From Cytophagales bacterium (GTDB lineage Bacteria > Bacteroidota > Bacteroidia > Cytophagales > Cyclobacteriaceae), in assembly GCA_017303795.1 (NCBI GenBank), contig JAFLBR010000001.1, positions 646,979 to 680,028 of the forward strand: 33,050 bases of DNA. Reading direction: 5' to 3'. Below the pieces are notes generated by a model, which was not told where the DNA came from, did not search any database, and saw only the letters and a program-made list of their open reading frames with translations. Shown in pieces: positions 8,228 to 16,478 of the stretch. The stretch's first letter is position 1; each line of letters begins with the position of its first letter. Both the position numbers and the translations under genes were made by a program.

Positions 8228-9154
8228 TTAGAATGTGCTGATGGAGCGGTCGTGATAATCGAAAACGGGTACGGTAGTGCCCAGCAATACTTCGTGGGTA
8301 AGGAAGCGAGCGCCTACAGAGTTGCCGGTAGGTAGTTCAAATATGTAGCCCAGCCTGATGTTGTTACCTAACTTGGCTTGCAACTGAATACCATAAGTTG
8401 CAAAGTTGCGGGTAAAAATTCCGGCTGTAATTTTCTCGTTAAAGTTGAAGTTGAAGTTAAGATCAACCGAAACCGGTGAGCCGCCCACCGCGCGTACTAA
8501 AGCGGAAGGTTTCAGCCGGATATTTTCATTCAGAAAAAATACATACGAGCCGAAGAAGTAGAAGTGCTGTTTGTATAATTCAAAATCCTGAACCGACCCT
8601 GAAGATGAAACTGAAATCTTTGTGGAAAGAAGTCTAGGAACAGAAGCTCCCAATAGAAATTTATCACTTTTTAAGATCACTCCAGCACCCAGATTTGGTT
8701 TAGTTATGTTTTCATTTTGAGTGAAGGGTGGATCACCAGCATCTGCAGGTTTAATTCGGCCATCAAGTACATTATCTCTATAATTAACAAAACCTCCCTG
8801 CATTCCAAAACTAAAAGTCTTGCTGTCGTCAAGTTTAAGCTTGTAAGAAAAGGCGGCTTGTAGTTCTGTGTTGGTTGTAACTCCAATCTTATCGGTAGTG
8901 AACATTAAGCCAGCACCCACCTTATTATCTACAAGTGAAACGTGAGCATTGGCATTATAGGTTACCGGGTTTCCTTCAAACCCACCCCATTGATTACGAT
9001 AGGTAACATTGGCATTGAAATTATCATTGAGTCCCGCATAAGCAGGGTTCAGGAGGATCGGGTTATTGATGTATTGCGCATACAGCGGATCTTGCTGGGC
9101 CATGGCCGGTGAGCAAAAAGCCGTAACCAGTAAAAAAGCAGTAAAGTATTTCAT
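8228..9154 (-). CDS. PorP/SprF family type IX secretion system membrane protein
   Basis: Outer-membrane beta-barrel of the PorP/SprF family, which helps cell-surface anchoring of type IX-secreted adhesins and proteins. I choose the Met at 9154 (MKYFTAFLLVTAFCSPAMAQQ) because it gives a clean signal peptide; an in-frame ATG 21 bases upstream (9175) adds MHINPAR. The mature start QQDPLYAQYINNPILLNPAYAGL is the family signature, followed by repeated barrel strands (NANVTYRNQWGGF, GAGLMFTTDKIGV) and about 310 residues in all. SprF genes often follow a large adhesin gene, but here the protein stands alone between the pterin genes and a divergent antiporter gene, so its partner must be encoded elsewhere. 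Confidence 0.92.
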   Translation of the reverse strand: MKYFTAFLLVTAFCSPAMAQQDPLYAQYINNPILLNPAYAGLNDNFNANVTYRNQWGGFEGNPVTYNANAHVSLVDNKVGAGLMFTTDKIGVTTNTELQAAFSYKLKLDDSKTFSFGMQGGFVNYRDNVLDGRIKPADAGDPPFTQNENITKPNLGAGVILKSDKFLLGASVPRLLSTKISVSSSGSVQDFELYKQHFYFFGSYVFFLNENIRLKPSALVRAVGGSPVSVDLNFNFNFNEKITAGIFTRNFATYGIQLQAKLGNNIRLGYIFELPTGNSVGARFLTHEVLLGTTVPVFDYHDRSISTF

Positions 9155-9254
9155 GCGCGCGGGGTTAATGTGCATATCAAGACATTAAATTAGCAAAATT
9201 GTTCTATTTCACATTAAGGTAAGGGCAGGTTTTTGACTCGCTCACAAAACGCAC

Positions 9255-10847
9255 ATGGAAAACGTTAGTCTGATCATCATTTTGCTGTCGATTGTAACGG
9301 CCCTAGCGCAGATTACGGACCGGATTCGTATTCCATACCCGATTTTACTGGTGCTTGTTGGCATTGCCATTGGCATAGTGCCGGGGCTGCCGCATGTGCA
9401 TCTTAACCCCGATGTTGTGTTCCTGATCTTTCTTCCACCGGTATTGTATGCTGCTGCCTGGTACACTTCGTGGCCCGACTTTAAAGAATCTATAAGGCCA
9501 ATTTCATTGCTGGCGATAGGTTGCGTACTGTTTACCACAGTGCTTGTTGCCATGGCTGCACATTATTTAATTCCCGATTTTGGCTGGCCTGAGTCATTTG
9601 TGTTAGGCGCTATTGTGTCACCACCCGATGCTGTAGCTGCCACAGCCGCTACCAAAGGGTTAAAACTTCCTAAGCGGATTATCACCATTCTGGAAGGAGA
9701 GAGTCTGGTTAATGATGCTACCGGTTTGATTGCTTACCGTTATGCCATTGCGGCCACGGCCTCAGGTTCATTTATCTTCTGGCTTGCCGGAATAAATTTT
9801 TTCTACGTGGCCGGATTGGGAATTGTGCTGGGTTTGGCAACTGGCTATTTATTTTACTGGATTCATAAGATTACCCCTAACAATGCCACAACCGATACTG
9901 TGTTTACCTTGTTGGCACCCTATGCATCTTATCTGCTGGCTGAAGAATTTCATGCTTCGGGAGTTTTAGCAGTGGTTACGGCAGGTTTGTTTATGAGTCC
10001 GCGTTCGTCTGAAGTATTTTCCAATCGCACCCGCATCCAGGCAACAGCCGTATGGGATACGATGATTTTTATTCTCAACGGAGTAATCTTTATTTTCATT
10101 GGGCTTCAGCTTCCAATGATTATGGAAAACCTGGGAAGTTATTCTACTACAACACTACTTGGTTATGGTTCTATTGTAAGTATTGTCACCATCCTTGCGC
10201 GTATTGTCTGGATATTTCCGGGTGCATATCTGCCCCGGTGGTTTAGTAGATCGGTTCGCGAAAGCGAGCCGGATATTAATGCACGCAGTGTTTCTGTCAT
10301 TGGCTGGTCGGGCATGCGGGGTATAGTTTCGTTGGCAGCGGCTTTGGCTTTACCGATAATGATTTCAGAGACGGAACCATTTCCTAACCGTGACCTGATT
10401 ATATTTTTAACCTTCTGCGCCATTTTTGCCACGCTTGTGCTGCAAGGCATGACGTTACGCAAGTTGATTAAGTGGCTGGGTATTAAAGGCGATGATGGCC
10501 ATGTGCAGGAAGAAGAACGCGCACGACTAAAAGTTGCCGCACAGGTAATTGAACACATTGAAGAACGCTACACATTGGGCTTAAGCGATGCAGTGTTAAA
10601 TCAGATTAAAACCAAATATGAAATCCGGATTCAGCGCATCCGAAAAGATCAATCGGAAGAGAAACTTACCCGCCAACAGATTGAAGAGTTTACGCGTATT
10701 CAGCTTGCGCTGATCCGCCACGAGCGCGATTTTGTTTTGGGTTTACGTAAAGCAGGACAAATAAAAGATGAAGTACTTCGCAAGATAGAATATGAACTTG
10801 ATCTGGAAGAAGCCCGGCTTGAGCTGGAGCTTCAGACATCTGAATAA
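9255..10847 (+). CDS. Na+/H+ antiporter, CPA1 family
   Basis: Inner-membrane antiporter of the NhaP/CPA1 type exchanging Na+ (or another monovalent cation) for H+. About 12 membrane helices span residues 1-405. Conserved landmarks are FLPPVLYAAAW in an early helix, VSPPDAVAATAATKGL (the ion-binding Asp), and LEGESLVNDATGLIAYR. A hydrophilic C-terminal region of about 120 residues is charged and helical, as usual for regulatory tails in this family. Length 530 fits the bacterial subfamily. It is divergent from the PorP/SprF gene across about 100 bases and ends just before a shared terminator. Substrate specificity cannot be told from sequence alone. Confidence 0.92.
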   Translation: MENVSLIIILLSIVTALAQITDRIRIPYPILLVLVGIAIGIVPGLPHVHLNPDVVFLIFLPPVLYAAAWYTSWPDFKESIRPISLLAIGCVLFTTVLVAMAAHYLIPDFGWPESFVLGAIVSPPDAVAATAATKGLKLPKRIITILEGESLVNDATGLIAYRYAIAATASGSFIFWLAGINFFYVAGLGIVLGLATGYLFYWIHKITPNNATTDTVFTLLAPYASYLLAEEFHASGVLAVVTAGLFMSPRSSEVFSNRTRIQATAVWDTMIFILNGVIFIFIGLQLPMIMENLGSYSTTTLLGYGSIVSIVTILARIVWIFPGAYLPRWFSRSVRESEPDINARSVSVIGWSGMRGIVSLAAALALPIMISETEPFPNRDLIIFLTFCAIFATLVLQGMTLRKLIKWLGIKGDDGHVQEEERARLKVAAQVIEHIEERYTLGLSDAVLNQIKTKYEIRIQRIRKDQSEEKLTRQQIEEFTRIQLALIRHERDFVLGLRKAGQIKDEVLRKIEYELDLEEARLELELQTSE

Positions 10848-10852
10848 TAAAA

Positions 10853-10897
10853 GGCGTCTGACCGATGTTTGCTAATGCTATAAATCGGTCTGACGCC
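10853..10897. terminator. Bidirectional terminator hairpin between antiporter and DUF1080 genes
   Basis: A 14-bp stem GGCGTCTGACCGAT / ATCGGTCTGACGCC with one mismatch and a 17-nt loop lies between two convergent genes. A-rich flank on the left (AATAATAAAA), weak T content on the right. Confidence 0.65.
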
Positions 10898-10920
10898 TAA
10901 TACAAATTAGGTGATTCTAT

Positions 10921-11703
10921 TTACAACTTACGTAACCAGATATTTCTGAACTGGGTTTTATTACCATGATCCTGCAAAGAGATTACATCTTCGCCATGTG
11001 CTTCCGGATAGTGATGAAGACCAATGTATAAAGTAAGACCATTGATGGTTGTATTGTTCTGAACCACTACACCGTTGTGTAATACGGTAATACGAGCCGG
11101 ATAATCTAATGAACCATCAGGCTTATAGCGTGGGGCAGTATAAATTACATCATACGAGTTCCATTCCAGCGGGCCGCGCATGGCGTTTACCAAGGGTGCA
11201 TGGTCTTTGTAAATACTCGCAGCTTGTCCGTTGCGGTAGGTTCTGTTATTGTACGAATCCAGAATTTGTAATTCATAACGGTTCTGTAAAAACACACCAC
11301 TGTTTCCACGGCCTTGACCTTCACTCTCTACAATATCAGGCGCGCTGAACTCAATGTGAAGCTGACAATCGCCAAACTTTATTTTGGTTTGTATGCCACC
11401 CGAGCCTGGCACTACTTCCATGTGATCGTTATTTACAATCTTCCACGGTGCAGGTTTAGTAGCATCTTTCTGACTTACCCATTGATCAAGATTTTTTCCA
11501 TTAAACAGAATAATAGCATCCGATGGCGCATCACCTAAAAGTTTAGCAGGGGTAATCACCTTCACTTCTGGTTCCCAGATTTCCGTCATATCGGGCTTCA
11601 TGGGTGCTGGCGAAACTTCGGGTGGTTTGCTGCTGTATTGAGCGGTTGCTACAAAAGCAGAACTGCAAAGTAAAAGTGCAGATAGCGTTAATTTGGTATT
11701 CAT
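10921..11703 (-). CDS. Exported DUF1080 / 3-keto-disaccharide hydrolase domain protein
   Basis: The 260-residue protein has a signal peptide (MNTKLTLSALLLCSSAFVATAQ) and then a single DUF1080 concanavalin-like domain: LFNGKNLDQWVSQ at the start, GNSGVFLQNRYELQILDSY in the middle, and FRNIWLRKL at the end, all family landmarks. Characterised members hydrolyse 3-keto-glycosides; many are only predicted. The protein is probably periplasmic. The region between the signal and the domain is Pro-rich (KPPEVSPAPMKPDM). The gene is monocistronic: a terminator hairpin follows it and a separate terminator of the bacilliredoxin gene precedes it. Confidence 0.92.
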   Translation of the reverse strand: MNTKLTLSALLLCSSAFVATAQYSSKPPEVSPAPMKPDMTEIWEPEVKVITPAKLLGDAPSDAIILFNGKNLDQWVSQKDATKPAPWKIVNNDHMEVVPGSGGIQTKIKFGDCQLHIEFSAPDIVESEGQGRGNSGVFLQNRYELQILDSYNNRTYRNGQAASIYKDHAPLVNAMRGPLEWNSYDVIYTAPRYKPDGSLDYPARITVLHNGVVVQNNTTINGLTLYIGLHHYPEAHGEDVISLQDHGNKTQFRNIWLRKL

Positions 11704-11787
11704 AACAATTGGTTTTTAGTCGTGCGATAATTCAAACTTATCAGAAATCCTGAATTTTTGTAGCACCGTTCACCAAAATCAGGCCAA

Positions 11788-11808
11788 CAAAAAAGGCCCG
11801 AAGGCCTT
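11788..11808 (-). terminator. Rho-independent terminator of the suf/brxA operon
   Basis: Read on the minus strand: AAGGCC, loop TTCG, GGCCTT, then a run of T. The stable UUCG loop and U-run sit 24 bases past the stop codon of the bacilliredoxin gene. Confidence 0.85.
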
Positions 11809-11832
11809 CTATAATCTTAATGGCTGATCTGC

Positions 11833-12249
11833 TTAGCAGAATTCGTCAAAGACTTCTACTAAGTGTTCGCCAATCATTTGGGCATTGCGGCCTTCAATGT
11901 GGTGGCGTTCTACAAAGTGAACCAGTTCGCCATCTCTGAACAACGCGATAGCTGGCGATGATGGTGGATAGGGTAGTGTGTATTCGCGGGCTTTGGCAAC
12001 CGCTTCTTTATCCACACCGGCAAAAACGGTAGTTAAGTGATTCGGTTTTTTAGATGAGTTTTGCAGTGCCCATTTAATACCGGGACGAGCGGCACCGGCA
12101 GCGCAGCCGCATACCGAATTAATTACCAACAAGGTAGTGCCTTTCTGATCTTTTAATTCCTGATCAACCTCGGCAACAGTTTTTAATTCTTTAAAGCCAG
12201 CCACGGTCAAATCCTGGCGCATGGGGGCTACAAGTGGTTCGGGATACAT
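11833..12249 (-). CDS. brxA: Bacilliredoxin, BrxA/BrxB (YphP/YqiW) family
   Basis: Cytoplasmic thioredoxin-fold protein of 138 residues. The family CGC motif is at residues 47-49 (INSVCGCAAGAARPG), and an extra Cys is the last residue (FDEFC). In Firmicutes, members remove bacillithiol from mixed disulfides; in Bacteroidota the family is widespread and may serve the same or a related thiol. The gene lies 102 bases beyond sufT on the same strand with no terminator between, then a strong terminator follows, so it is likely the last gene of the suf operon. This fits a role in protecting or repairing thiols during Fe-S assembly, which is inference from position. Confidence 0.9.
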   Translation of the reverse strand: MYPEPLVAPMRQDLTVAGFKELKTVAEVDQELKDQKGTTLLVINSVCGCAAGAARPGIKWALQNSSKKPNHLTTVFAGVDKEAVAKAREYTLPYPPSSPAIALFRDGELVHFVERHHIEGRNAQMIGEHLVEVFDEFC

Positions 12250-12351
12250 ATTGATTTAAAATTTAGGATTCAAGATTATGTCAAGTTCAAACAATAGTTT
12301 TTAACGTCCGGTTCATTCAATTCGAAATATTGAATTTTGAATTTGAAATTT

Positions 12352-12702
12352 TCACATAAAACCAAGTTCTAATTTAGCGGCTTCGCTCATCATATCCTGC
12401 GAGTAGGGTGGATCGAACGTAAGTTCAACTTTCACACTGCTTAATCCGGGTATCTCTTTCACTTTTTGCTCCACTTCTCCAGGTATCACTTCTGCCGATG
12501 GACAGGAAGGTGAGGTAAGCGTCATTTGGATATACACGTTGTTAACCGGAAACACATTGATCTCGTAGATCAGTCCCAACTCATACACATCTACAGGAAT
12601 CTCCGGATCGTAAACTGTTTTAATCGCTGCAATTACCTTGTCGCGCAAATCGCCTTGCGGGATTTCGGTTACAGGTTCAGTATGTTGTGTTTGTTCGCTC
12701 AC
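12352..12702 (-). CDS. sufT: SufT-like MIP18/DUF59 Fe-S cluster protein
   Basis: A 116-residue protein of the MIP18 (DUF59) family linked to Fe-S cluster maturation or delivery. Landmarks are DPEIPVDVYELGLIYEI and TSPSCPSAEVIPGEVE with the conserved Cys at about residue 67, and the C-terminal WDPPYS-like segment FDPPYSQDMMSEAAKLELGF. The start is GTG at 12702, which overlaps the sufE stop by 4 bases (GTGA), so translation is coupled. The N-terminal 20 residues are polar and poorly conserved in appearance. Position after sufE is usual in Bacteroidota suf operons. Confidence 0.92.
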   Translation of the reverse strand: MSEQTQHTEPVTEIPQGDLRDKVIAAIKTVYDPEIPVDVYELGLIYEINVFPVNNVYIQMTLTSPSCPSAEVIPGEVEQKVKEIPGLSSVKVELTFDPPYSQDMMSEAAKLELGFM

Positions 12703-13133
12703 TTCGCAAGTTCTGTTTGAGTTTTAAAAGCCAACGCATAAAGCTTCATTTGCTTAATCATGGCCGCAAAGCCATTAGAACGTTGTGTGCCAATGAATCG
12801 TTCCATGCCAATTTTGCTCATAAAGTAAAGATCGGCATTCAGAATGTCTTCTGGTTTTTGAGTGTTAAAAATCCGAACCAGTAAACTTACCAACCCTTTG
12901 GTGATGGCGGTATTACTATCGGCTTCAAAAATAATTCCACCGTTTTCTAATCGTGCTGTTAGCCAAACTTTCGATTGGCAACCCTTCACCACGTTATCTT
13001 CTGTTTTGTCGTTTTCGTTCATGGCTGGGAGTTTCTGACCGAGTTCCATGATATAGAATACAGTCATTTCCATATCTCCGTCAAGCAGAGAAAATTCGCT
13101 AATGATTTCGTCTTGGGCCTGAGCTATCGACAT
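12699..13133 (-). CDS. sufE: Sulfur acceptor protein SufE
   Basis: Accepts persulfide sulfur from SufS and passes it to the SufBCD scaffold in the cytoplasm. The 144-residue product has the active-site Cys at residue 52 (VVKGCQSKVWL), typical of SufE/CsdE. ATG at 13133 overlaps the last base of the sufS stop (TAATG), so the two are translationally coupled. The downstream sufT start overlaps its stop codon. Confidence 0.95.
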   Translation of the reverse strand: MSIAQAQDEIISEFSLLDGDMEMTVFYIMELGQKLPAMNENDKTEDNVVKGCQSKVWLTARLENGGIIFEADSNTAITKGLVSLLVRIFNTQKPEDILNADLYFMSKIGMERFIGTQRSNGFAAMIKQMKLYALAFKTQTELAK

Positions 13134-14368
13134 TACTTCAGGAATTTAATTATGCGTTCGACTCCCTCAAGCAACTGATCAATCTCTGCCTTCGTATTAT
13201 ATACCGAGAATGAAGCCCGCACCGTTCCCTCAATTCCAAAATGATCCATTAATGGTTGCGTGCAATGATGCCCCGTGCGCACAGCTATGCCGCGCGTATC
13301 TAACATCTGGCCAATATCAAAGTGATGAATGCCTTCAATCACAAACGACTGTACACTTACTTTTTCTTTTGCAGTTCCAATTAGTCTGACGCCTTTTATA
13401 GCTGCTAATTTATCAGCTGCATAAACAAGTAATTCATGTTCATGGGCATCAATGGCAGCTTTACCTAAATTATTGATAAAATTTATAGCTTCGTTTAAAG
13501 CAATCACATCGCCAATGTTGGGTGTGCCCGCTTCAAACTTGTATGGCAGATCGTTATACGTTGTTTTGGCGTACGTAACATCTTTAATCATTTCGCCACC
13601 ACCCATATAAGGCGGCATTTTTTCAAGTAATTCTTTTTTGCCGTACAAGATACCGGTACCGGTTGGACCGTACATTTTATGTGAAGAGATGCAATAGAAG
13701 TCGCAATCCAACTCTTGCACATCAATGTGTAGATGAGCGGAAGCCTGGGCACCATCAATCAACACTACGGCACCTGCCTGATGCGCGAGTGAAATGATTT
13801 CTTTAACAGGATTAATGGTTCCTAAACTGTTCGAGGCATGGTTAACCGCAACAACCTTTGTTTTGTTTGAAAGTAATTTCCGATACACGTCCAGATCAAG
13901 TTCACCCACTGCCGTTACCGGGATAACCCTAAGAACTGCTTTGCGCTCTTCGCAAATCATTTGCCACGGCACAATGTTGGAGTGATGCTCCAGTCCGGAA
14001 ACAATCACTTCATCACCCGAATTTAAAAACGCGCGACCATAAGATGACGCCACAAGATTAATGCTCTCGGTTACACCTCTGGTAAAAATGATTTCTTCTG
14101 TATGTTTAGCGTTAATAAACCCCTGCATGGCATGACGCGTAATCTCATACGCTTTGGTGGCCCGCTCGGCCAGCGTGTGGATGCCACGATGAATATTGGC
14201 ATTATCATGCTCATAATAATGCGTGAGCGCATCAATAACCTGTTTGGGTTTTTGATTGGTAGCTGCGTTATCGAAATAAACCAACGGCTTACCATTTACA
14301 AATTGATGCAGCACCGGAAACTGAGCCCGGATTTTTTCAACATCAATAGGAGCGGTAAGCGTACTCAT
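13133..14368 (-). CDS. sufS: Cysteine desulfurase SufS (group II)
   Basis: PLP-dependent enzyme that takes sulfur from cysteine for Fe-S assembly. PLP lysine K231 is in ISSHKMYGPTGTGILYG; the persulfide Cys is C369 in VRTGHHCTQPLMDHFG, on the short group II loop. The N-terminal YFDNAATNQKP and substrate-site IHRGIHTLAERAT are conserved. Length 411 matches SufS. It starts 2 bases after the sufD stop and ends overlapping sufE. Confidence 0.96.
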   Translation of the reverse strand: MSTLTAPIDVEKIRAQFPVLHQFVNGKPLVYFDNAATNQKPKQVIDALTHYYEHDNANIHRGIHTLAERATKAYEITRHAMQGFINAKHTEEIIFTRGVTESINLVASSYGRAFLNSGDEVIVSGLEHHSNIVPWQMICEERKAVLRVIPVTAVGELDLDVYRKLLSNKTKVVAVNHASNSLGTINPVKEIISLAHQAGAVVLIDGAQASAHLHIDVQELDCDFYCISSHKMYGPTGTGILYGKKELLEKMPPYMGGGEMIKDVTYAKTTYNDLPYKFEAGTPNIGDVIALNEAINFINNLGKAAIDAHEHELLVYAADKLAAIKGVRLIGTAKEKVSVQSFVIEGIHHFDIGQMLDTRGIAVRTGHHCTQPLMDHFGIEGTVRASFSVYNTKAEIDQLLEGVERIIKFLK

Positions 14369-14370
14369 GG

Positions 14371-15669
14371 TTAAAAATTCTTTTGTAACCGATCGGCAAT
14401 TAATTGATCGAGGTACGATTTCAAGGTTTCGTTTTGAATAGGCTGCAACACTTCGGCAGCGAATGCATAAAGTAACATCGCCTTTGCATTGGTTTCTGAA
14501 ATTCCGCGTGAGCGCAGATAGAATAACGCTTCTTCATCTAACTGTCCGGAAGTACAGCCGTGCGAACACTTCACATCATCGGCCCAGATTTCAAGCTGAG
14601 GCTTGGTGTTTACTGTTGCATTATCAGAGATAATGATATTGCGATTCGACTGAAATGCATTTGTTTTTTGTGCATGCGGTCGCACGAAAATTTTTCCATT
14701 GAAAACACCTTTCGAATTGCCATCCATCACGCCCTTATACATTTCGTTACTGAACGAGTTAGGTTTTTTATGATCGACAACGGTATGATTATCCGCTAAG
14801 GTATTTCCATTCAGCAGATACAATCCGTAAAAGTGCGATTCACAATTTTCGCCATCAATTAAAATGTGAAGGTTGTTGCGAATTAATTGCCCGTTAAGCG
14901 TAAGCGTAAAGGTGTTCAGCTTACTGGATGTGGTTTGATGAATGACGGAATTAGAAACCTGACAAATTTTGCCGGCATCGTTCTGGATTTTGCAATATTC
15001 CAAATGGGCTTCTTCTTTTATTACCCACTCTTCAGCAAAGTTGTGGAATACAACTTCGTTGCCAATGGAATCCGATTTTTCAATCACACTTACAGTGGCC
15101 CCCTTTTCAAGAACTCCAAGTATGCGCGTCTGTGTAACTACTTGTTCGGTTGATGCATCGTTTAACTGAAGAATAAATACCGGCTTGTTTACCGAAGTAT
15201 TTTCAGGTACGTGAATAAAAACACCTTCTTGCCATGCCGCACTGTTCCAGACTGCAAAAGCATCGGATTCGTTAGTTACATATTTATTGAAATGGGCGCG
15301 GGCTACAGTATTGTTCAGCAGTGCTTCGCTTAATGTTGTAATGGTGATTTCAGATTCAAGGCTAACAACTTTCGAAAGTAAAGCATTAAACCGACCGTTC
15401 ACCAACACCACCACGTTGGCATCTAAATCTGGTATCAGATAATCAGCCACCGATGAAAGATTACTATCAGGATTGCTTTTACTTAAGTTGAATTTTTTTT
15501 CCAGATGCCGCGTAACAGGAGTGAAGCGATACTCTTCGTGTTTCGTACCGGGAAGACCTAACTTTTTAAATTGCGTCCATGCTTCATTACGAAGTTCAGT
15601 ACCCACGTTGAAAGTTGGTTGAGCTTCTATAATTTCAGTAGTAAGATCGCGAGCTATTGAAGTACTCAT
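14371..15669 (-). CDS. sufD: Fe-S cluster assembly protein SufD
   Basis: Beta-helix partner of SufB in the SufBC2D scaffold complex. The 432-residue protein has the C-terminal core typical of the family: DNHTVVDHKKPNSFSNEMYKG, VFNGKIFVRPHAQKTNAFQSN, and the end motif DDVKCSHGCTSGQLDEEALFYLRSRGI. The N-terminal 150 residues are more variable, as is usual for SufD. It lies 3 bases after sufC and 2 before sufS, so it is tightly within the operon. Confidence 0.96.
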   Translation of the reverse strand: MSTSIARDLTTEIIEAQPTFNVGTELRNEAWTQFKKLGLPGTKHEEYRFTPVTRHLEKKFNLSKSNPDSNLSSVADYLIPDLDANVVVLVNGRFNALLSKVVSLESEITITTLSEALLNNTVARAHFNKYVTNESDAFAVWNSAAWQEGVFIHVPENTSVNKPVFILQLNDASTEQVVTQTRILGVLEKGATVSVIEKSDSIGNEVVFHNFAEEWVIKEEAHLEYCKIQNDAGKICQVSNSVIHQTTSSKLNTFTLTLNGQLIRNNLHILIDGENCESHFYGLYLLNGNTLADNHTVVDHKKPNSFSNEMYKGVMDGNSKGVFNGKIFVRPHAQKTNAFQSNRNIIISDNATVNTKPQLEIWADDVKCSHGCTSGQLDEEALFYLRSRGISETNAKAMLLYAFAAEVLQPIQNETLKSYLDQLIADRLQKNF

Positions 15670-15672
15670 ATA

Positions 15673-16428
15673 TTACGCTACAGTTACTTCGCTTTTAATC
15701 CAATCGTAACCTTTGGCCTCCAGTTCTAATGCCAATTCTTTTGTGCCCGATTTTACAATCTTGCCTTTGTACAACACATGTACGTAATCGGGTACAATGT
15801 AATCCAGCAAGCGTTGATAGTGAGTAACTACAATGGTTGCATTATTTTTATTTCGAAGTTTATTTACGCCATTGGCTACAATACGCAGTGCGTCAATATC
15901 AAGGCCAGAATCGGTCTCATCAAGAATGGCAAGTTTGGGTTCCAACATCGCCATTTGAAAAATTTCGTTGCGTTTTTTCTCACCACCAGAAAAGCCTTCG
16001 TTTAGTGAGCGATTCAAAAGCGATTGATCAATTTCAACCAACTTCATTTTTTCTTTCATCAACTGCAGAAACGAAACGGCATCCAATGCTTGCTGACCGC
16101 GATACTCCCGAATCTGGTTGAGCGCGGTCTTCATAAAGTTGATGGTGCTTACGCCTGGAATTTCTACCGGATATTGAAACGCCATGAAGATGCCTTCGCG
16201 GGCGCGATCTTCGGGTGATAGTTCTAACAAATCTTTTCCCAGAAAATCAACCTCGCCACCGCTTACTTCATATTCTTCGCGACCTGATAAGACAGAAGCT
16301 AAAGTACTTTTTCCGGAACCATTTGGTCCCATAATGGCATGCACTTCTCCGGCATTTACTTTTAAATCTATCCCGTTAAGGATTTGCTTCTCACCAATTT
16401 TTGCTTGTAGATTCTTTATTGATAACAT
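15673..16428 (-). CDS. sufC: Fe-S cluster assembly ATPase SufC
   Basis: ABC-type ATPase of the SufBCD complex. Walker A is GPNGSGKST, the signature is FSGGEKKRNE, and Walker B is LAILDETDSGLD, with the H-loop in VVTHYQR. I prefer the Met at 16428 (MLSIKNLQAKI) because SufC proteins normally begin so; an in-frame ATG at 16443 adds five residues (MNYRT). The 35 or more bases between it and sufB hold a short dispersed repeat. Confidence 0.96.
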   Translation of the reverse strand: MLSIKNLQAKIGEKQILNGIDLKVNAGEVHAIMGPNGSGKSTLASVLSGREEYEVSGGEVDFLGKDLLELSPEDRAREGIFMAFQYPVEIPGVSTINFMKTALNQIREYRGQQALDAVSFLQLMKEKMKLVEIDQSLLNRSLNEGFSGGEKKRNEIFQMAMLEPKLAILDETDSGLDIDALRIVANGVNKLRNKNNATIVVTHYQRLLDYIVPDYVHVLYKGKIVKSGTKELALELEAKGYDWIKSEVTVA

Positions 16429-16451
16429 AGTTCTATAGTTCATTTAATTAT

Positions 16452-16477
16452 AACCGCAAAGGCGCTGAGACGCAAAG
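16452..16477. repeat. Short dispersed-type repeat between sufB and sufC
   Basis: The stretch AACCGCAAAGGCGCTGAGA plus CGCAAAG has a roughly 9-base GCAAAG periodicity. From memory this is a common intergenic low-complexity motif in Bacteroidota. It fills nearly all of the 35-base sufB-sufC gap. Confidence 0.5.
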
Positions 16478-16478
16478 A

